Source of the DNA: Mustela lutreola
Lineage: Eukaryota > Chordata > Mammalia > Carnivora > Mustelidae
Reading direction: 5' to 3'
Length of the DNA: 64,000 bases
NCBI RefSeq assembly: GCF_030435805.1
Contig: NC_081293.1
Coordinates: 108,664,546 to 108,728,545 of the forward strand
Under the pieces are notes generated by a model. It made no database searches. It was not told the DNA's origin and saw only the letters and a list, made by a program, of their open reading frames with translations. Both the position numbers and the translations under genes were made by a program. Positions 23,431 to 34,280 of this stretch are shown here, piece after piece; the stretch's first letter is position 1, and each line of letters begins with the position of its first letter.

Positions 23431-23645
23431 TCTATGGTAAGAGTATGTTTAGTTTTGTAACAAAATGTGAAACTTTAAAAGCAGCCGCACCATTCTGCAG
23501 TCCCACCAGCAACGGAGTAGACATCTGAGGCCAGAAACCAAACCAAGATGCATAATAACCGCAAGAGAGAGAAGAGCAACCACACAGGGAAATGGAAAAC
23601 CTAGAGGAAAAAATTCCTTTCACCAAAATTCTTCCATAAGAGAAA
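23431..23645 (-). mobile_element. Continuation of the old L1 3' UTR after the LTR
   Basis: GGTAAGAGTATGTTTAG, CTTTAAAAGCAGCCGCACC and CAGTCCCACCAGCAACG are the next L1 3' UTR blocks expected on the reverse strand after the segment ending at about 22900. Confidence 0.6.
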
Positions 23646-23688
23646 ATATCACAATCATGAAAAAAAATAGTATAAAAAGGAACATTCA

Positions 23689-23894
23689 GGGGCGCCTGGG
23701 TGGCTCAGTGGGTTAAAGCCTCTGCCTTCGGCTCAGGTCATGATCTCAGGGTACTGCGATCGAGCCCCATGTCGGGCTGTCTGCTCCGCAGGGAGCCTGC
23801 TTCCTCCCCTCTCTCTCTCTGCCTGCCTCTCTGCCTACTTGTGATTTCTCTCTCTCTGTCAAATAAATAAAAATCTTAAAAAAAAAAAAAAAAT
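23689..23894 (+). mobile_element. Can-SINE with target-site duplication
   Basis: This is a full, well-preserved element with a 15-base A tail. The direct repeat GGAACATTCA flanks it on both sides (about 23679-23688 and 23895-23904). Confidence 0.96.
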
Positions 23895-23904
23895 GGAACA
23901 TTCA

Positions 23905-24305
23905 AAGCCAAAAAGGAGACCTCAGTAAGTCTAAGTGTGACGGCAGAAAGCAGGCCTCAGGAGAGTCAGAAGCGGATGCTGCGGGGACGTCTCAGGAAGC
24001 AAAAAATCGGGAGATGGAAAGAAGCCAAGATGAGACAAGATGGGAAAATCAGAAATCAGACTCAAAGAGCCAATATTCGAACCTGGGCATTTTGGAAAAA
24101 GATTAAGTGAAGGAAAAGATACGCCCAACCCAGGAAACAAGGAGGGAGACTCTCTGCGCCGGGAGATGTCAGAGCCGCGGGCATAATGAAAAGCCAGCTT
24201 TTCGAAGTTAAAACAGAAATAAGAAAAAGGACAAAAGAAGGGAGAAAACAGAAGGAAGAAAAGAAGGAAGAGAGGGAGGGCGGGAGGAAGGACTGACACC
24301 ACAGT
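23905..24305. other. A/G-rich intergenic stretch before the CpG island
   Basis: Purine-rich sequence, densest at about 24186-24297 (GAAGGAAGAAAAGAAGGAAG), leads into the CpG island. No gene was recognised. Confidence 0.5.
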
Positions 24306-25140
24306 CCTGAGTCCACCAATTGTGGACTCAGAAGCCAGGGGAGCGAGGAGGCCGGACGGTCCGCCGAGAGCCCGCGACAGCAGGAAGCGGATTCTAACCT
24401 CGGCCAGCCGGCCGGTGCGGGGGGACACAGCACGCGCCCTTTCAGACCCGCGGGGTCCGAATTTGCCTTCGCCGCGCCAGCTCTCCAGGGCGCCCTCCGG
24501 GGACCGCGCGGACCGAGGAGCAGCGACAGGACTGCGCGAGCAGGACCCCGTTAATCTTCCCGGGGAGGGGGGAGAGCCCGCCGACGGCCCCCGGGAAGAA
24601 GGGAACCCGGCAGACGGCCCCACGGCCGGTCGGAAGGCGCGGGGACCCGCCCGAGGGGTGGGCCGGCGGCAGAGACCGAGGCGGGCGGGGAGCGCCCCGA
24701 GGAGAGGCGCCGGACTCTGACGCGCTCCGGGAGCCGCACCCGACGGCCACAGCCCGGGGCGAACCGCACGCAGCGGGGAGAGCGCGCGGGAAGGGGCAGT
24801 AACCACGCACAGCCCTCAGAGGCGCGGGGCCCGCCTCCCGCCCTCCCAAAACGATACGCCCGCACCCGCGAGCCGGAGACGGTGCGTGAGCCCCACGGCC
24901 GCGGCGGGAACAGAGCGCCCGCAGGACTAGGCACACCGCGCCTGCACGGCCGCACGACCCTGTGGGATCCGCTCCACCGCAGCCCCTCCGCGCAGGACCC
25001 GGGGCGGGCTGCAGGGCGGGGCTGCGGACGCCCAGCCGTCAGCCCCGGGTCCCGAGGGTCTCATTCTTTCCGGTTCCCATCTTTCCTGAACTGCCCAGCA
25101 CTTCCCTCTCGCCCCGCTACTTCCCATTTCCTAGGTTGTG

Positions 25141-25260
25141 CCCTCAACAAATATGGTACTCGGCCAGAGAGGCGGTGGCTAGCGTGAGTTCCGGTGTCTG
25201 CCCTCAGCAAAGATGGCACTGTGCTGGAAAGGGAGTGGGCACAACTTCCGGTCGGGCGGA
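25141..25260 (+). promoter_or_regulatory. TBRG4: 60-bp tandem promoter repeat with YY1-like and ETS-like motifs
   Basis: Two adjacent 60-bp segments start with CCCTCAACAAATATGGTACT and CCCTCAGCAAAGATGGCACT. Each then ends with a TTCCGG core (25189-25194 and 25246-25251). AAGATGGC is a YY1-type motif and ACTTCCGGT an ETS/GABP-type motif, both common in promoters of nuclear genes for mitochondrial proteins. Confidence 0.6.
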
Positions 25261-25275
25261 CCTCGGCTAGGCTCG

Positions 25276-25302
25276 TTTCCGGCGGCGCTCCAAGTGACGT
25301 AG
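25276..25302 (+). promoter_or_regulatory. TBRG4: Third ETS-like site and CRE half-site
   Basis: TTTCCGG at 25276-25282 and TGACGTAG at 25295-25302 lie just before the probable transcription start. Their binding is inferred from motif only. Confidence 0.45.
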
Positions 25303-25380
25303 CGAGCGCGCCGCGCGGCGTGAGCGGAGGACGCTGCGGGGGCACATGGAGGTCAGCGGCAGCTCCCGCGGCTGCTGCGT
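25290..25380 (+). other. TBRG4: Probable non-coding exon 1 of TBRG4
   Basis: TBRG4 coding starts in an exon with an upstream acceptor at 26476, so a non-coding first exon is needed in the CpG island. Candidate donors are GCTGC|GTACGT near 25378 and ATGGAG|GTCAGC near 25351. Both ends are estimates. Confidence 0.4.
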
Positions 25381-26538
25381 ACGTTTGGCGCGGGTGGGGA
25401 GGAAGATTCTGGGCGTGGGTTCTGAGGGCTTGAGGGCGCACCGGGATGCGGGGGGTCGGGGTCCTGCGGCTGGAGGCGGGGAACCGGCCGGCCCGTAGGT
25501 GCGCGCTCTTCCGCCGCCATGCCGCGTGGCGGCCGGCGGGTCCGGCTGCGGGTGTTCTGTCTGCCCGCGACGGCCGGGCTTCGGAGCTGGTGTTCCTCCG
25601 ACCCCAGTGGGGCCTCCGGACCTCAGCTCCGTCCCCAGGCCGCAGGGCTGTCCTCCGTGGGGGGCGTCCCCGCCGGCGGGCGCCGGGGGTGCGGGACGTC
25701 GCTTTCGGGCGCTTGCCCTCCGGAGTCTGGGCTGTGCGGTGGTGAGACCCGAGGCATCGCAGCTGCAGTGCGCCGGCGAGCGAGGGAGGCGTGCGGCCTG
25801 GGGCCAGGCTCCGGGCAGCTGGGAGTCGAGCGCGCGCTCTGCTTTAGCAGGAGGGGAGGCCCGGGCACCTGCCGTGCGCCGGCCGCGGGATCGCCCCGCC
25901 GAGCGAGACGGTCCGAGCGGCTGGAGGCCGCAGCAGCGGGATGTGCGACGGAGCCTGGGAGGAGCTGACGTCTCGCCTGGGCATGGAGGCATGAAGGGTG
26001 ATTTCCTGGGTCTGTGGCGTTGGGGAACAGCGGGGCCTGGTGGGGGCGGAAGGGCGAGGCTGTGGGGTGTGGATTTTCCAGGTGCGGTCCGATGGAAAAC
26101 GTCTTCCCTTGCGTCTCCCCAAGTCAGCTCTTCTAACTCTCGGGGCCTTGGAAGTGAGGGGGGCCCCGGGCCAGCCCCACCGGGAGGCCTGAGACAGGCG
26201 GGGGTCTGGACTGTCGAGCTGGCTGACTCCAGGCGCTGCCAGAACAGCCGCTCCGCAGCCCAAGCCCTGGTGCCCTGCACTTAGGTGGTCAGTCACATCC
26301 TTCGCGGAAACCAAGTCTATGAGGTTTTTGCTGCAGAAAGCACCGGCCCACGCAGGGACAGGCAGAGAGGAGAGGTTCCAGCTGGTGGGGAGGGTGGCCG
26401 TCCCTTTGTGGGTCCTGCTCTCGGGTCCGCGAACGGGAGCTCACCGGAATCACTGCTTTCTCTCTGTTGTCTGCAGGGCTGTGGAACCACGTGCTAGCCA
26501 TCTTACCTGCCAGCCCCTGCCCCCAGCCCCAGGCCGCC

Positions 26539-29500
26539 ATGGCTGCCCGCCTGGTGAAGCAATGTGCATGTCTCCTAAGGGAGGCCACCCTTGTTCCCCC
26601 TGCCACGGCTCCTGCCATGGCTCCCGTGGGTGGACTAAGACTTGCCCAGGTCGGCCGCAGGACTCTGACCTCCTCAGCTACCTCGCCCAGTTCTCACTTC
26701 CCACGTTCCTTGTCTGGGCTCCTAGAGAAGGAGCACGTGTTCAGCGCCAGGCCGCAGCAGCAGGAGGTGGACCGGCTCATCGAGAAGGCCACCCGGCCAG
26801 AGGAGCTCCTGGAGCTGCTCAGTGGTGGTCACCGCCTGCACGAGAACCACGCAGCCCTCGTGCTCATCCAGCTTTCCCGCCTGCTCTCCGATAAGCCGGA
26901 ACACAAGGCCTCGCTCATGCAGGATGCCCGCTTTCAACAGCTTCTCCAGCTTGTCAACAGCCAGGTGGGTTTCTAGAATGTTCTCTCAAGGTTCAATGGG
27001 CAGAAAACAGTGGCACTGGAGTCCAGAGCAGCCAGTCGCTTTCTGTAACTGGGAACCTTTTTGCTTGCCTAGTTCGTTACATTCTTTGGTTAATTGTCCG
27101 CACGGTCCCCTTAGCTGAATTTTGCTGTCCTTCTCTACCAAGCAGCAAATGGGACACGGGACATGGATGCGCAGGAAGCAAGCTGGTTCTTCTCCGTTTC
27201 CCGGGTGCTTTTGTCCTGGGCAGGCTGTCCTGACCTGTGTAATTGTAATCCTTCAGTGTCTGGCTCACGGTGGGCATGCCCCTAAAGCTGGAGGAGATAC
27301 GGGGGGCGGGGGGCTGAGGAAGGGTCCCAGGGAGCTGGGTGCAGCCGTCATCCAGTTGGTCAAATCCTTAACACATGAGTGCAGAGGGCACCTGTCTGTG
27401 GCACGGGGGTGGGGTGACACACCAGCTCTTGGCGGTGGCCTTGTCGGCCCACAGTCCTTCCCCCGGTCCATGCTGGAGGGAAGCCCTGCTTTGGTCACTG
27501 AGCTCCAGAGCTCTGTGTGCAGGTGTCAGAGGCGAGGCTGAGGAGAGTCACAGGTTAAGGGTGGGGTTTCCAACTATCTTGTGGGAAAGCAGTGGGCGTG
27601 GCCGGCTGGTTTTACAGCCAGATAGGCCCGCAGAGAAAATGCCAGAATGCTTCTGTGGTAAGGGAGGTGTGGAGCTTTCTGTCTCTTGAAACGTGTGCAT
27701 GGCACTGAGGTCACGGCAGAAGGTCACTTCTTTCTGATGCTGTCGCTTGTAACCTCTTACCAGCCTCCTTCTGGTTCTGCAACTGTGGTCCTGGTAGTTA
27801 CTGTTTTGCACACACACACAGACAACTGAAGTGTGTTTCAAGAGACGAGAGCAGACGTCGGAGCAAACCCATGAGCCAAAGCAAACAGGGAACAAAGTGT
27901 AATGCAGGTGGTGGCCGAGCTTCCTTGTAAAAGCTCTCCTGCCTTCCAGGAGACACAGATGCCGCACCATGTTTCCTGATACAGACTGAAATTTTTACTT
28001 GCTGGCCTCCGCAGCCCTTCCCTGGCTCCCCTGTTTACACTCTGCTTCCTCTGTGCAGTCCCATTTCACCGGGGAAGGGAGCGGCCCCACCAGTGGGGCT
28101 GAGTTAGAGGCTCAGTGCTATGGGCAGGACCCCACCTGAGCCCCTGCATGCTGGCTCCCTGGGGGCCCTCCGCCACATTCTGCCTCTGCGAGGGCGTGAG
28201 CTGGGCTAGAGAGGCCCATGCACATCCCTGACGACTGGAAACATCAGCGGGGTCCCCCTTATCAGAAACAGCCCCCGAGGAGGAGGGAGGTGCTGGTGTC
28301 ACTGCCTCAGGGCTTTGGGACACCGTGTGTTGTGGTGTGAAGCCTCACGGGGTGTGGGTCCCTGAGGTGGCAGCGGTGGTAGCTTGTGAACAGCCAGCCC
28401 CTCGTCCCTGATACCTGGGGGTGTGGGGTCACCAGGCCTTCTCTTGCCCACATATACCAGGGCTGCTTTGCAGCCACACACCTCGGAGAGCAGGGACTGG
28501 TGGGAGGGTTGGGCAGCAGGGTGCCACACCTGGACATGCTCCGTGGGGCGGCTCTCTCCCCTCAGCTAACTGCTTACCGTCATTGCGAGCCAGGGAGCCA
28601 GCAGGTGGACAGTTTGAACCTGAGTCAGCCCTGCAGGCTTTCCCCTGACTGCTGGACTCGGCAGCTTGCTGGGTTCATGTCTGCGTGTGAATGGGGCACT
28701 CGTCCGGCGGACCCACTACACAGATCCGTGGCCGGGTCTTTGTGTAACCACCTGCCTCCATGGAATTTGTGTTGGAGGAGCCTGGGGGGTTTTCCTCCTC
28801 GCACAGAGCTCATGTTCGCAGGGGACCCAGACCGTTGGCAGAGCGGGGCGGGCTGCCAGAAGTGCCCACCTTCCGGCCGTGGGCGGGGAGCTGTGCTGGC
28901 TCCAGACAGGTGGGCACAGGTGTGTTCTCGGATGTGACTTCCTGTGTCCTCCTCGCCCAGATAGCCTCCGTCTGGCACGGGCCCCTCGTGAGGCTGCTCC
29001 GGAGCCTCTACACACTGGCACTGCCCACGGCCTGCAAGCAGCTGCAGTCGGTGGAGCAGGAGGTCCGCTGGCGCCTGCGCAGGCTCCGGTATAAGCACTT
29101 GGCCTTCCTGGCGGAGTCTAGCACCACCTACATGCAGCAGCGGGGCTCCCAGGAGCTGCTGGCCGAGCTGCTTGTGAGCCTGGAGCGGCGTTGGGCAGAG
29201 ATCGAGGACGGCCGCACAGTGGTGGCCCTGATGGCGAAGGCGGGGCCCCTTTCAGAGCCGCTGATGAACCGCCTGGAGGACAAGGTACTACTGGAGCAGG
29301 GGCACAGGACAGCCACGGGCACGCTCTGTGGCCATGCTGATGAGCCCAGCATGCTTCGTCTTCTCTAAAATCACTGTGTGCGCCTGACCTGGGCCGGTGG
29401 GTGGACCCACTCCAGGCTCACGCTTCCCGATAATGTGCTGTGCCACACACCCCCACACCCCACTTTCCACCCCACCCTCCCCGCAGTCAGGTCAAATTCA

Positions 29501-32500
29501 GCCCCCGTTGCCGTCATAGCAGGCGCTGGCCTAGATGGCTGCTACAGCAGGCCGTGCAGCCCATGGGCCCCAGGCTCCCCACGCTGGGACCTGGGGATAA
29601 GTCTGGCTGCAGACAGGGCACCCGGGCCTGGGGGTTCCCCGGGTGGGAGCTGGGGCAGGCCCTACCCGGCCAGGGCCTGGGGTTAGTGAGCTCAGGCCCA
29701 GTTGCTGTCCCACAGGGGCCGCCCAGCGCCGCGCAGGAGCCCTGGCCTCGGCCGCCCCGCTGACCTCTGCGGCTGTGATTGACAGTGCCTGGAGCTGGTG
29801 GAACAGTTCGGGCCCGATGAGCTGCGGAAGGTGCTGGTGACGCTGGCCGCTCAGAACCGGCGGTCGGTGCCCCTGCTGCGAGCCGTCTCTTACCACTTGG
29901 TCCAGAAGCCCTTCCCCCTGACGAAAGGCGTCCTCTTGGACCTGGCATACGCCTATGGTGAGCTCTTCTGGCTGGGAGCAGCGGGGAGAAGGGTGCTCTG
30001 GCTGCAGCTGTGTCAAATTCGGTGCCCGCCCACCCCGTGGCTGGCGCTGGCCCAAGAAGCTGCCACAGAAACACAGTGACCCATGGGCCCTGGTCCCCTC
30101 TGCTGGGCCTCAGGGATAAATTTGGTCACGGACACCTCGTCCCCAGAACTCAAGGCGAGGCTGGGATGGCTGGGTGGCTCCCAGGGCAGTCTGTAGACCC
30201 TCGAGGGTGAACCCTGGGCTCTCTCTGTCCTGAAGGCAAACTCGGCTTCCAGCAGACGCAGGTGTTCCAGCGCTTGGCTGCTGACCTGCTGCCCCACGTG
30301 CCCGGCCTGACATCCGGCGAGGTGGCCCACTGCGCCAAGTCATTTGCCCTCCTCAAGTGGCTCAGTGGGCCTCTGTTCGAGGCCTTCGTCCAGGTGAGCC
30401 GGGCAGAGCCCTGCGGCTTAGGTTCGGATGCTGTGGGGGCCTGACTCCCCTGGAGCGGGTTCCCTGCCCATTGCATCAGGGAGGCACAGCTGGCCAGACA
30501 CACTGCCTGGTTGTTCATGGGGGTTTCTCCTTGGGTCATTCGGGAAGTAGACGTCGTGGGAGGGGACGGTGTTTTCTGTTCTCTCAGCTTCGGAGGAGTT
30601 TGTTCTTGAGTGGCTGTCGCAGGGAGCCGAACGGGTGGCGAGGCTGGAATCCGCTTGAGCTCCCAGGGCAGCAGCGGGGACAGACGTGTCTGTGTGTGTG
30701 CAGCCAGCAGCTGCTTGAGGCCATGCCGAGCAGCCGCAGCATTTGCAAAGCCACTGCCGGGCGGCTCCTGGGGATCCCAGCCTCTGGGGATGGTAGCTGC
30801 TGGCGGGGAAGGTCTGGGTGGCCCTGGTCGGCTAGGGTCATGGGCCATGGGAAGGATGGGTCTGTCTTACACTGTCCTCCGCCTGGCCTGGCCGGCCCAG
30901 CACGTCTTGGACAGAGCCCAGACCGTCCCGGTACCGCACCTGTGCAATGTGCTTCTGGCCTTCGCGCACCTCAACTTCCGTCCGGAGCGTCCGGAACAGG
31001 AGGATCAGTTCTTCAGCCTGGTACGGTCTGTGCGCCCCTGCCCCCTCTCCTCCCCTCTCCCTGCCGGCTGCTACGGGGCTCCTGGGGAGCAGCTCCAGGC
31101 TGGAATTCTGCGTGGGGGCCATGGGGATGCGAGGGAAGCAGGCTAGAGCCACATAACGCACATTGTCCTGGGGACAAAAGACGCGTAGTCCCCCACGCCT
31201 GCTGTGTGGCCCAGAAGCAGCTGCGGGTCAGAGGCAACGGCCGGCTCCCTCGCGGGCCGCACAGGGCCAAGGGATCCCTGGTCTCCGATCCTGGTGCTTC
31301 CTTAACGCCCTGCCGTCGCTGTGAGCTGCGGGCAGAGCTGCGTGCCGCATGGGTCACCTGTGCATTGACGCAGGGTGAGCCGTTCTGCATGTGCACCGGC
31401 TTTGACCCTGGGTGTCTGTGGGTCTAGCAGGCCAGCTGCAGCCCCTTCCATAGTCTCCAAGTCCCCTCAAGACCAGAAACACCTTCCCGGCCTGGGGCCT
31501 GCTCCCCGTGTGACGGGAGACATGAGTTCATACCACAGACCCTTGTTGCTGGGAGGAGCTGTGGGAAGCTCCAGCTGAAAGTTGTGCTGGTGCCGAGGAG
31601 GGTTTCTGGTACTCTTGACCGGGGCTGTCCCAAGTCTAGCCAGGAGCGTGGGCAGGATTGTCCCCGTAGCTCTTCAGGCCTCGGGGTGGCCAAGTCCTTC
31701 GGGAGCCCTGAGCGCTGCTGGCCCGGGATGCTGGCCGCCGCTGAGCACAACCACTTTCTCTGCCCGCCCTGTCCTCGCTCAGGTTCACGAGAAGCTGGAC
31801 TCGGAGCTGACCGGACTGCACCCGGCCCTGCAGGTGGACGTGGTGTGGGCCCTGTGCGTGCTGCGGCAGGCGCGGGAGGCAGAGCTGCGGGCCGTGCTGC
31901 GCCCTGAACTGCACGGCCAGTTTCTAGGTGAGGGGTGGGGCGTCCCCTCCTCCCGAGCCCACGGCCACCGCACGTGCCCATCTGCTTTTGCGCGCCTCTG
32001 CCAGGGCAGGGCAGAGGCAGCCCCCTGAGCTCACCTGGCATTCACCACTCCTCTGCCCTCTCCCTGTGGGGGGCCCCCAGACCCTCTTCCCTGATAGCGC
32101 ATGTGGTTCAGGGGGCAGTGTGGGGGCAGCACGCCTGTCCTGCGTGTCCCTCAGCCCACCCGCTCTTCTCACGCTGTCTTCTCCCTTAGAGGCCAAGTCT
32201 CCGAAGGACCAGGGCACCTTGAGGAAGCTGCTGCATGTGAACGCTAGCGCACAGCTGGAGCACCCTGGGTACGCGGGCCCATGTCTGCCGGCTGCGGCCC
32301 TGGTCCCTGGACTGTCTGCCCTCGACAGGAAGGTGACCCCCTTGCAGAAGGAGCTGCAGGACACGCTGAAGGGGCTGCTGGGGAGCAGCGACAGGAGCAG
32401 CTTCGCGGTGCCCACGCAGTACGGCTGGGTCTTGGGTGAGCCCCGCACACCCCCTTACTGATGGCCACGGGGCTGCTGCTCATTCCAGCCCTCTGTGGTG

Positions 32501-33393
32501 AGGGCCCTGTGCCCCCGGGGACGGTCCCCAACACGTGCACCCACGCCCCTCCTAGATGCTGAGGTGCTGCTGGACCCTGACGGCCAGTTCCTGCCCCTCA
32601 GGAACTTTGTGGCCCCTCATCTCGCCCCACCATCTGGGAGCCAGCCGCTGCCCCCCGGAGCCAAGAGGTAGGCAGCCAGACGCCTTCCCTGGGTCTCCCT
32701 GCTCCCTCCGCGGGCCCCAGGAGCACACTCCGCCTGAGCCCCGCGCCCTTCCCTGCCAGGCTGGCCTTCCTGCGCTGGGAGTTCTCCAGCTATGGCAGCC
32801 GGAGCCGAGACCTGCTGGGGCGCTTCGCGCTGGCCCGGCGCCACGTGCAGGCCGCTGGCTTCCTGGTGGTGGACGTGAGTACCGTGGGGCCCGGGGTCAG
32901 CCACATCGGGGTCCCCCTTCACACGGAAGAAAGGGAAGCTTTGAAGGTGGCGTTAAGGCCGCAGCTTCTGGGAGCCACTCAGAGCCTCATAGACCCAGTC
33001 TGCATGCTGGCCGCAGAGAGCAGATGGTCTTACAGGCTGGGGGACGGTTTTGTCACGTTTACGTCTTGGATGTTTTTCTGTCTTCAGTGGTTTTTAGAAA
33101 TTAAAAAGCTGTTTTTGGGCGCTACAGCGTTCCGGATCCCTGGCCCAGGGGTCAGGGTGCTGTAGCTCTGAGCACTAAGGGAAGTGAGGCCTCCTTGCCG
33201 GCCACAGTCCTGCGGCTCTGTGGGCTTGGGAGGCTAGGGGTGCAGGCGCAGAACATCGGGCAGAGCCGCGGTAGCCATGCCCTCCCCGCAGGTCCCCTAC
33301 TACGAGTGGCTGGATCTCAAGTCCGAGTGGCAGAAAGGCGCCTACCTGAAGGACAAGATGCGAAAAGCAGTGGCAGAGGAGCTGGCCAAGTGA
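26539..33393 (+). CDS. TBRG4: TBRG4 / FASTKD4, mitochondrial FAST-kinase-domain RNA-binding protein, 10 coding exons
   Basis: Coding exons are 26539-26964 (exon begins 26477), 28961-29284, 29786-29957, 30236-30393, 30901-31020, 31783-31927, 32190-32435, 32556-32667, 32760-32874 and 33292-33393. All junctions are GT..AG and phases join to 639 residues (human, as I recall, 631). The start has an optimal context, GCCGCCATGG. The N-terminus ([16 protein letters not shown]) is basic and poor in acids, a mitochondrial targeting signal. Text such as EEVRW-like [20 protein letters not shown] and [18 protein letters not shown] matches human TBRG4. FAST_1 and FAST_2 modules occupy the middle and the RAP domain the last 70 residues, ending [14 protein letters not shown]. 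The family acts in the mitochondrial matrix on stability and processing of mitochondrial mRNAs. Nothing looks broken. Confidence 0.96.
26965..28960 (+). other. TBRG4: TBRG4 intron after the first coding exon
   Basis: This is a two-kilobase intron without Can-SINEs. A short CA run lies at about 27808-27820. No snoRNA or conserved hairpin was recognised in it. Confidence 0.6.
29483..29618 (+). ncRNA. SNORA5: H/ACA snoRNA of the SNORA5 family, TBRG4 intron copy 1
   Basis: In the intron between the exons ending 29284 and starting 29786, GTCAGGTCAAATTCAGC opens a 5' hairpin. The hinge box H is ACAGCA at 29544-29549. A second hairpin contains CCCATGGGCCCC and CTGGGGATAA. The ACA box lies at 29613-29615, three bases before the end, the H/ACA rule. 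Human TBRG4 introns host SNORA5A, 5B and 5C, which guide rRNA pseudouridylation. The closest human copy cannot be fixed by eye. Confidence 0.82.
30003..30137 (+). ncRNA. SNORA5: H/ACA snoRNA of the SNORA5 family, TBRG4 intron copy 2
   Basis: In the next intron (29958-30235), TGCAGCTGTGTCAAATTC opens the 5' hairpin. Box H is ACAGAA at 30065-30070. CCCATGGGCCCTGG and CAGGGATAAATTTGG lie in the second hairpin. The ACA box is at 30132-30134 with three bases following. Blocks shared with the other copy (GTCAAATTC, GGCGCTGGCC, CCCATGGGCCC, GGGATAA) show that the two are paralogues. Expression is expected by processing of the TBRG4 intron. Confidence 0.85.
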
Positions 33394-33527
33394 CGCGTCT
33401 CGAGCCATGGACTGTGCTTGCAGGGGGCCAGGCTCTCCCGAGGCCTGGCCAGGGCCACTGGACACTCGTGCCTGGACAAGCTTGCCCAGAGGGGCGTGCT
33501 GGCCTGCAGCTTCTGCTTCTTACGGGC

Positions 33528-33533
33528 AATAAA
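33528..33533 (+). terminator. TBRG4: TBRG4 polyadenylation signal AATAAA
   Basis: GGGCAATAAACC lies 135 nt after the stop codon and is followed by TGTGATTTCAG and T/G-rich sequence. The 3' UTR is about 155 nt. Confidence 0.88.
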
Positions 33534-33549
33534 CCTGTGATTTCAGCTT

Positions 33550-34280
33550 TCAACAGCAGGAGACATTTCGGGTTTTGTTGCCTTCACTGCCCTCTGCCCT
33601 GTTTTGCGCGCTACTGGCCTGTCCCCACCTCTGCCTTCCCCAGGGACCCCCTTGGGACGCACACAGCTGCCTGTTGCACACGTTTGCCCAGGGGGTGGCT
33701 GTCCCTCCGTAAGTGGGAGGGGGTAGCGACAATGGCCCAGGCAAGAGACCTGCCAAAGCGAAGGACTGGCATGGGTGAGCACCAGGTGCAGATCAGCTCC
33801 GAGGGGCCTCGTGCGGCCCCCTGAGGACATGTGAGCCTGTCCTGTACGCTGCTCAGGCTCACCTGTCTCCATGGGACACACACGAGTCCCTTTGTGCTCG
33901 TGAGAAGGGACGCAGTAGCTGTGTGGTCCCAGTTTCCTCAGTGGCGACCTCTCGTGCCACTGGCGGGTGTCCCACCAAGATACTGACAGGGATGGGAGTC
34001 CCCAAGTAGGACGGCTCATCGGCACAAGGACCCCTGTGCCCTCTACACCTGCACGTCCCTCTTGCTAGCTGCCACCCGTTTTCTCCATTTCTCCCCTGAC
34101 CTCAGAGCTTCTATAGAGGAGTCTGACTGCGTAGCCCTCGGGTGGGATCTGCGCCAGTTCCTTCCGGGCAGCGCTCATGCAGGTGCTCCGGTCTGGCCCT
34201 TCCCTGCCCCTGCGGTTGGATGGCTCAGCCCCATTCCCGAGGATGGTACAAACCCCAGTTCTCGGATGAAGACCCAGGAG
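33550..34280. other. Intergenic after TBRG4, nothing recognised
   Basis: This is GC-moderate sequence without a supported gene. The right end grades into old L1. Confidence 0.4.

Larger units (their letters stand above)
24310..25960. promoter_or_regulatory. TBRG4: CpG island of the TBRG4 promoter
   Basis: GC-rich and CpG-dense sequence runs for about 1.6 kb, in sharp contrast with the AG-rich DNA to its left. It extends about 900 bp upstream of the likely TBRG4 start, further than one promoter needs. Long open frames in it on both strands come from the scarcity of AT-rich stop codons. Confidence 0.8.

Noticed and set aside
23931-24806. 291-codon open frame on the minus strand left of the TBRG4 promoter
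   Set aside because: It begins in the CpG island, runs out into AG-rich DNA, has no recognisable domain and no consistent codon bias. Lack of stops in GC-rich DNA explains it.
25267-26280. 337-codon minus-strand frame in the CpG island
   Set aside because: It is Pro/Arg/Ala-rich throughout, overlaps the TBRG4 first exon and intron and has no known homology. It is a composition artefact.
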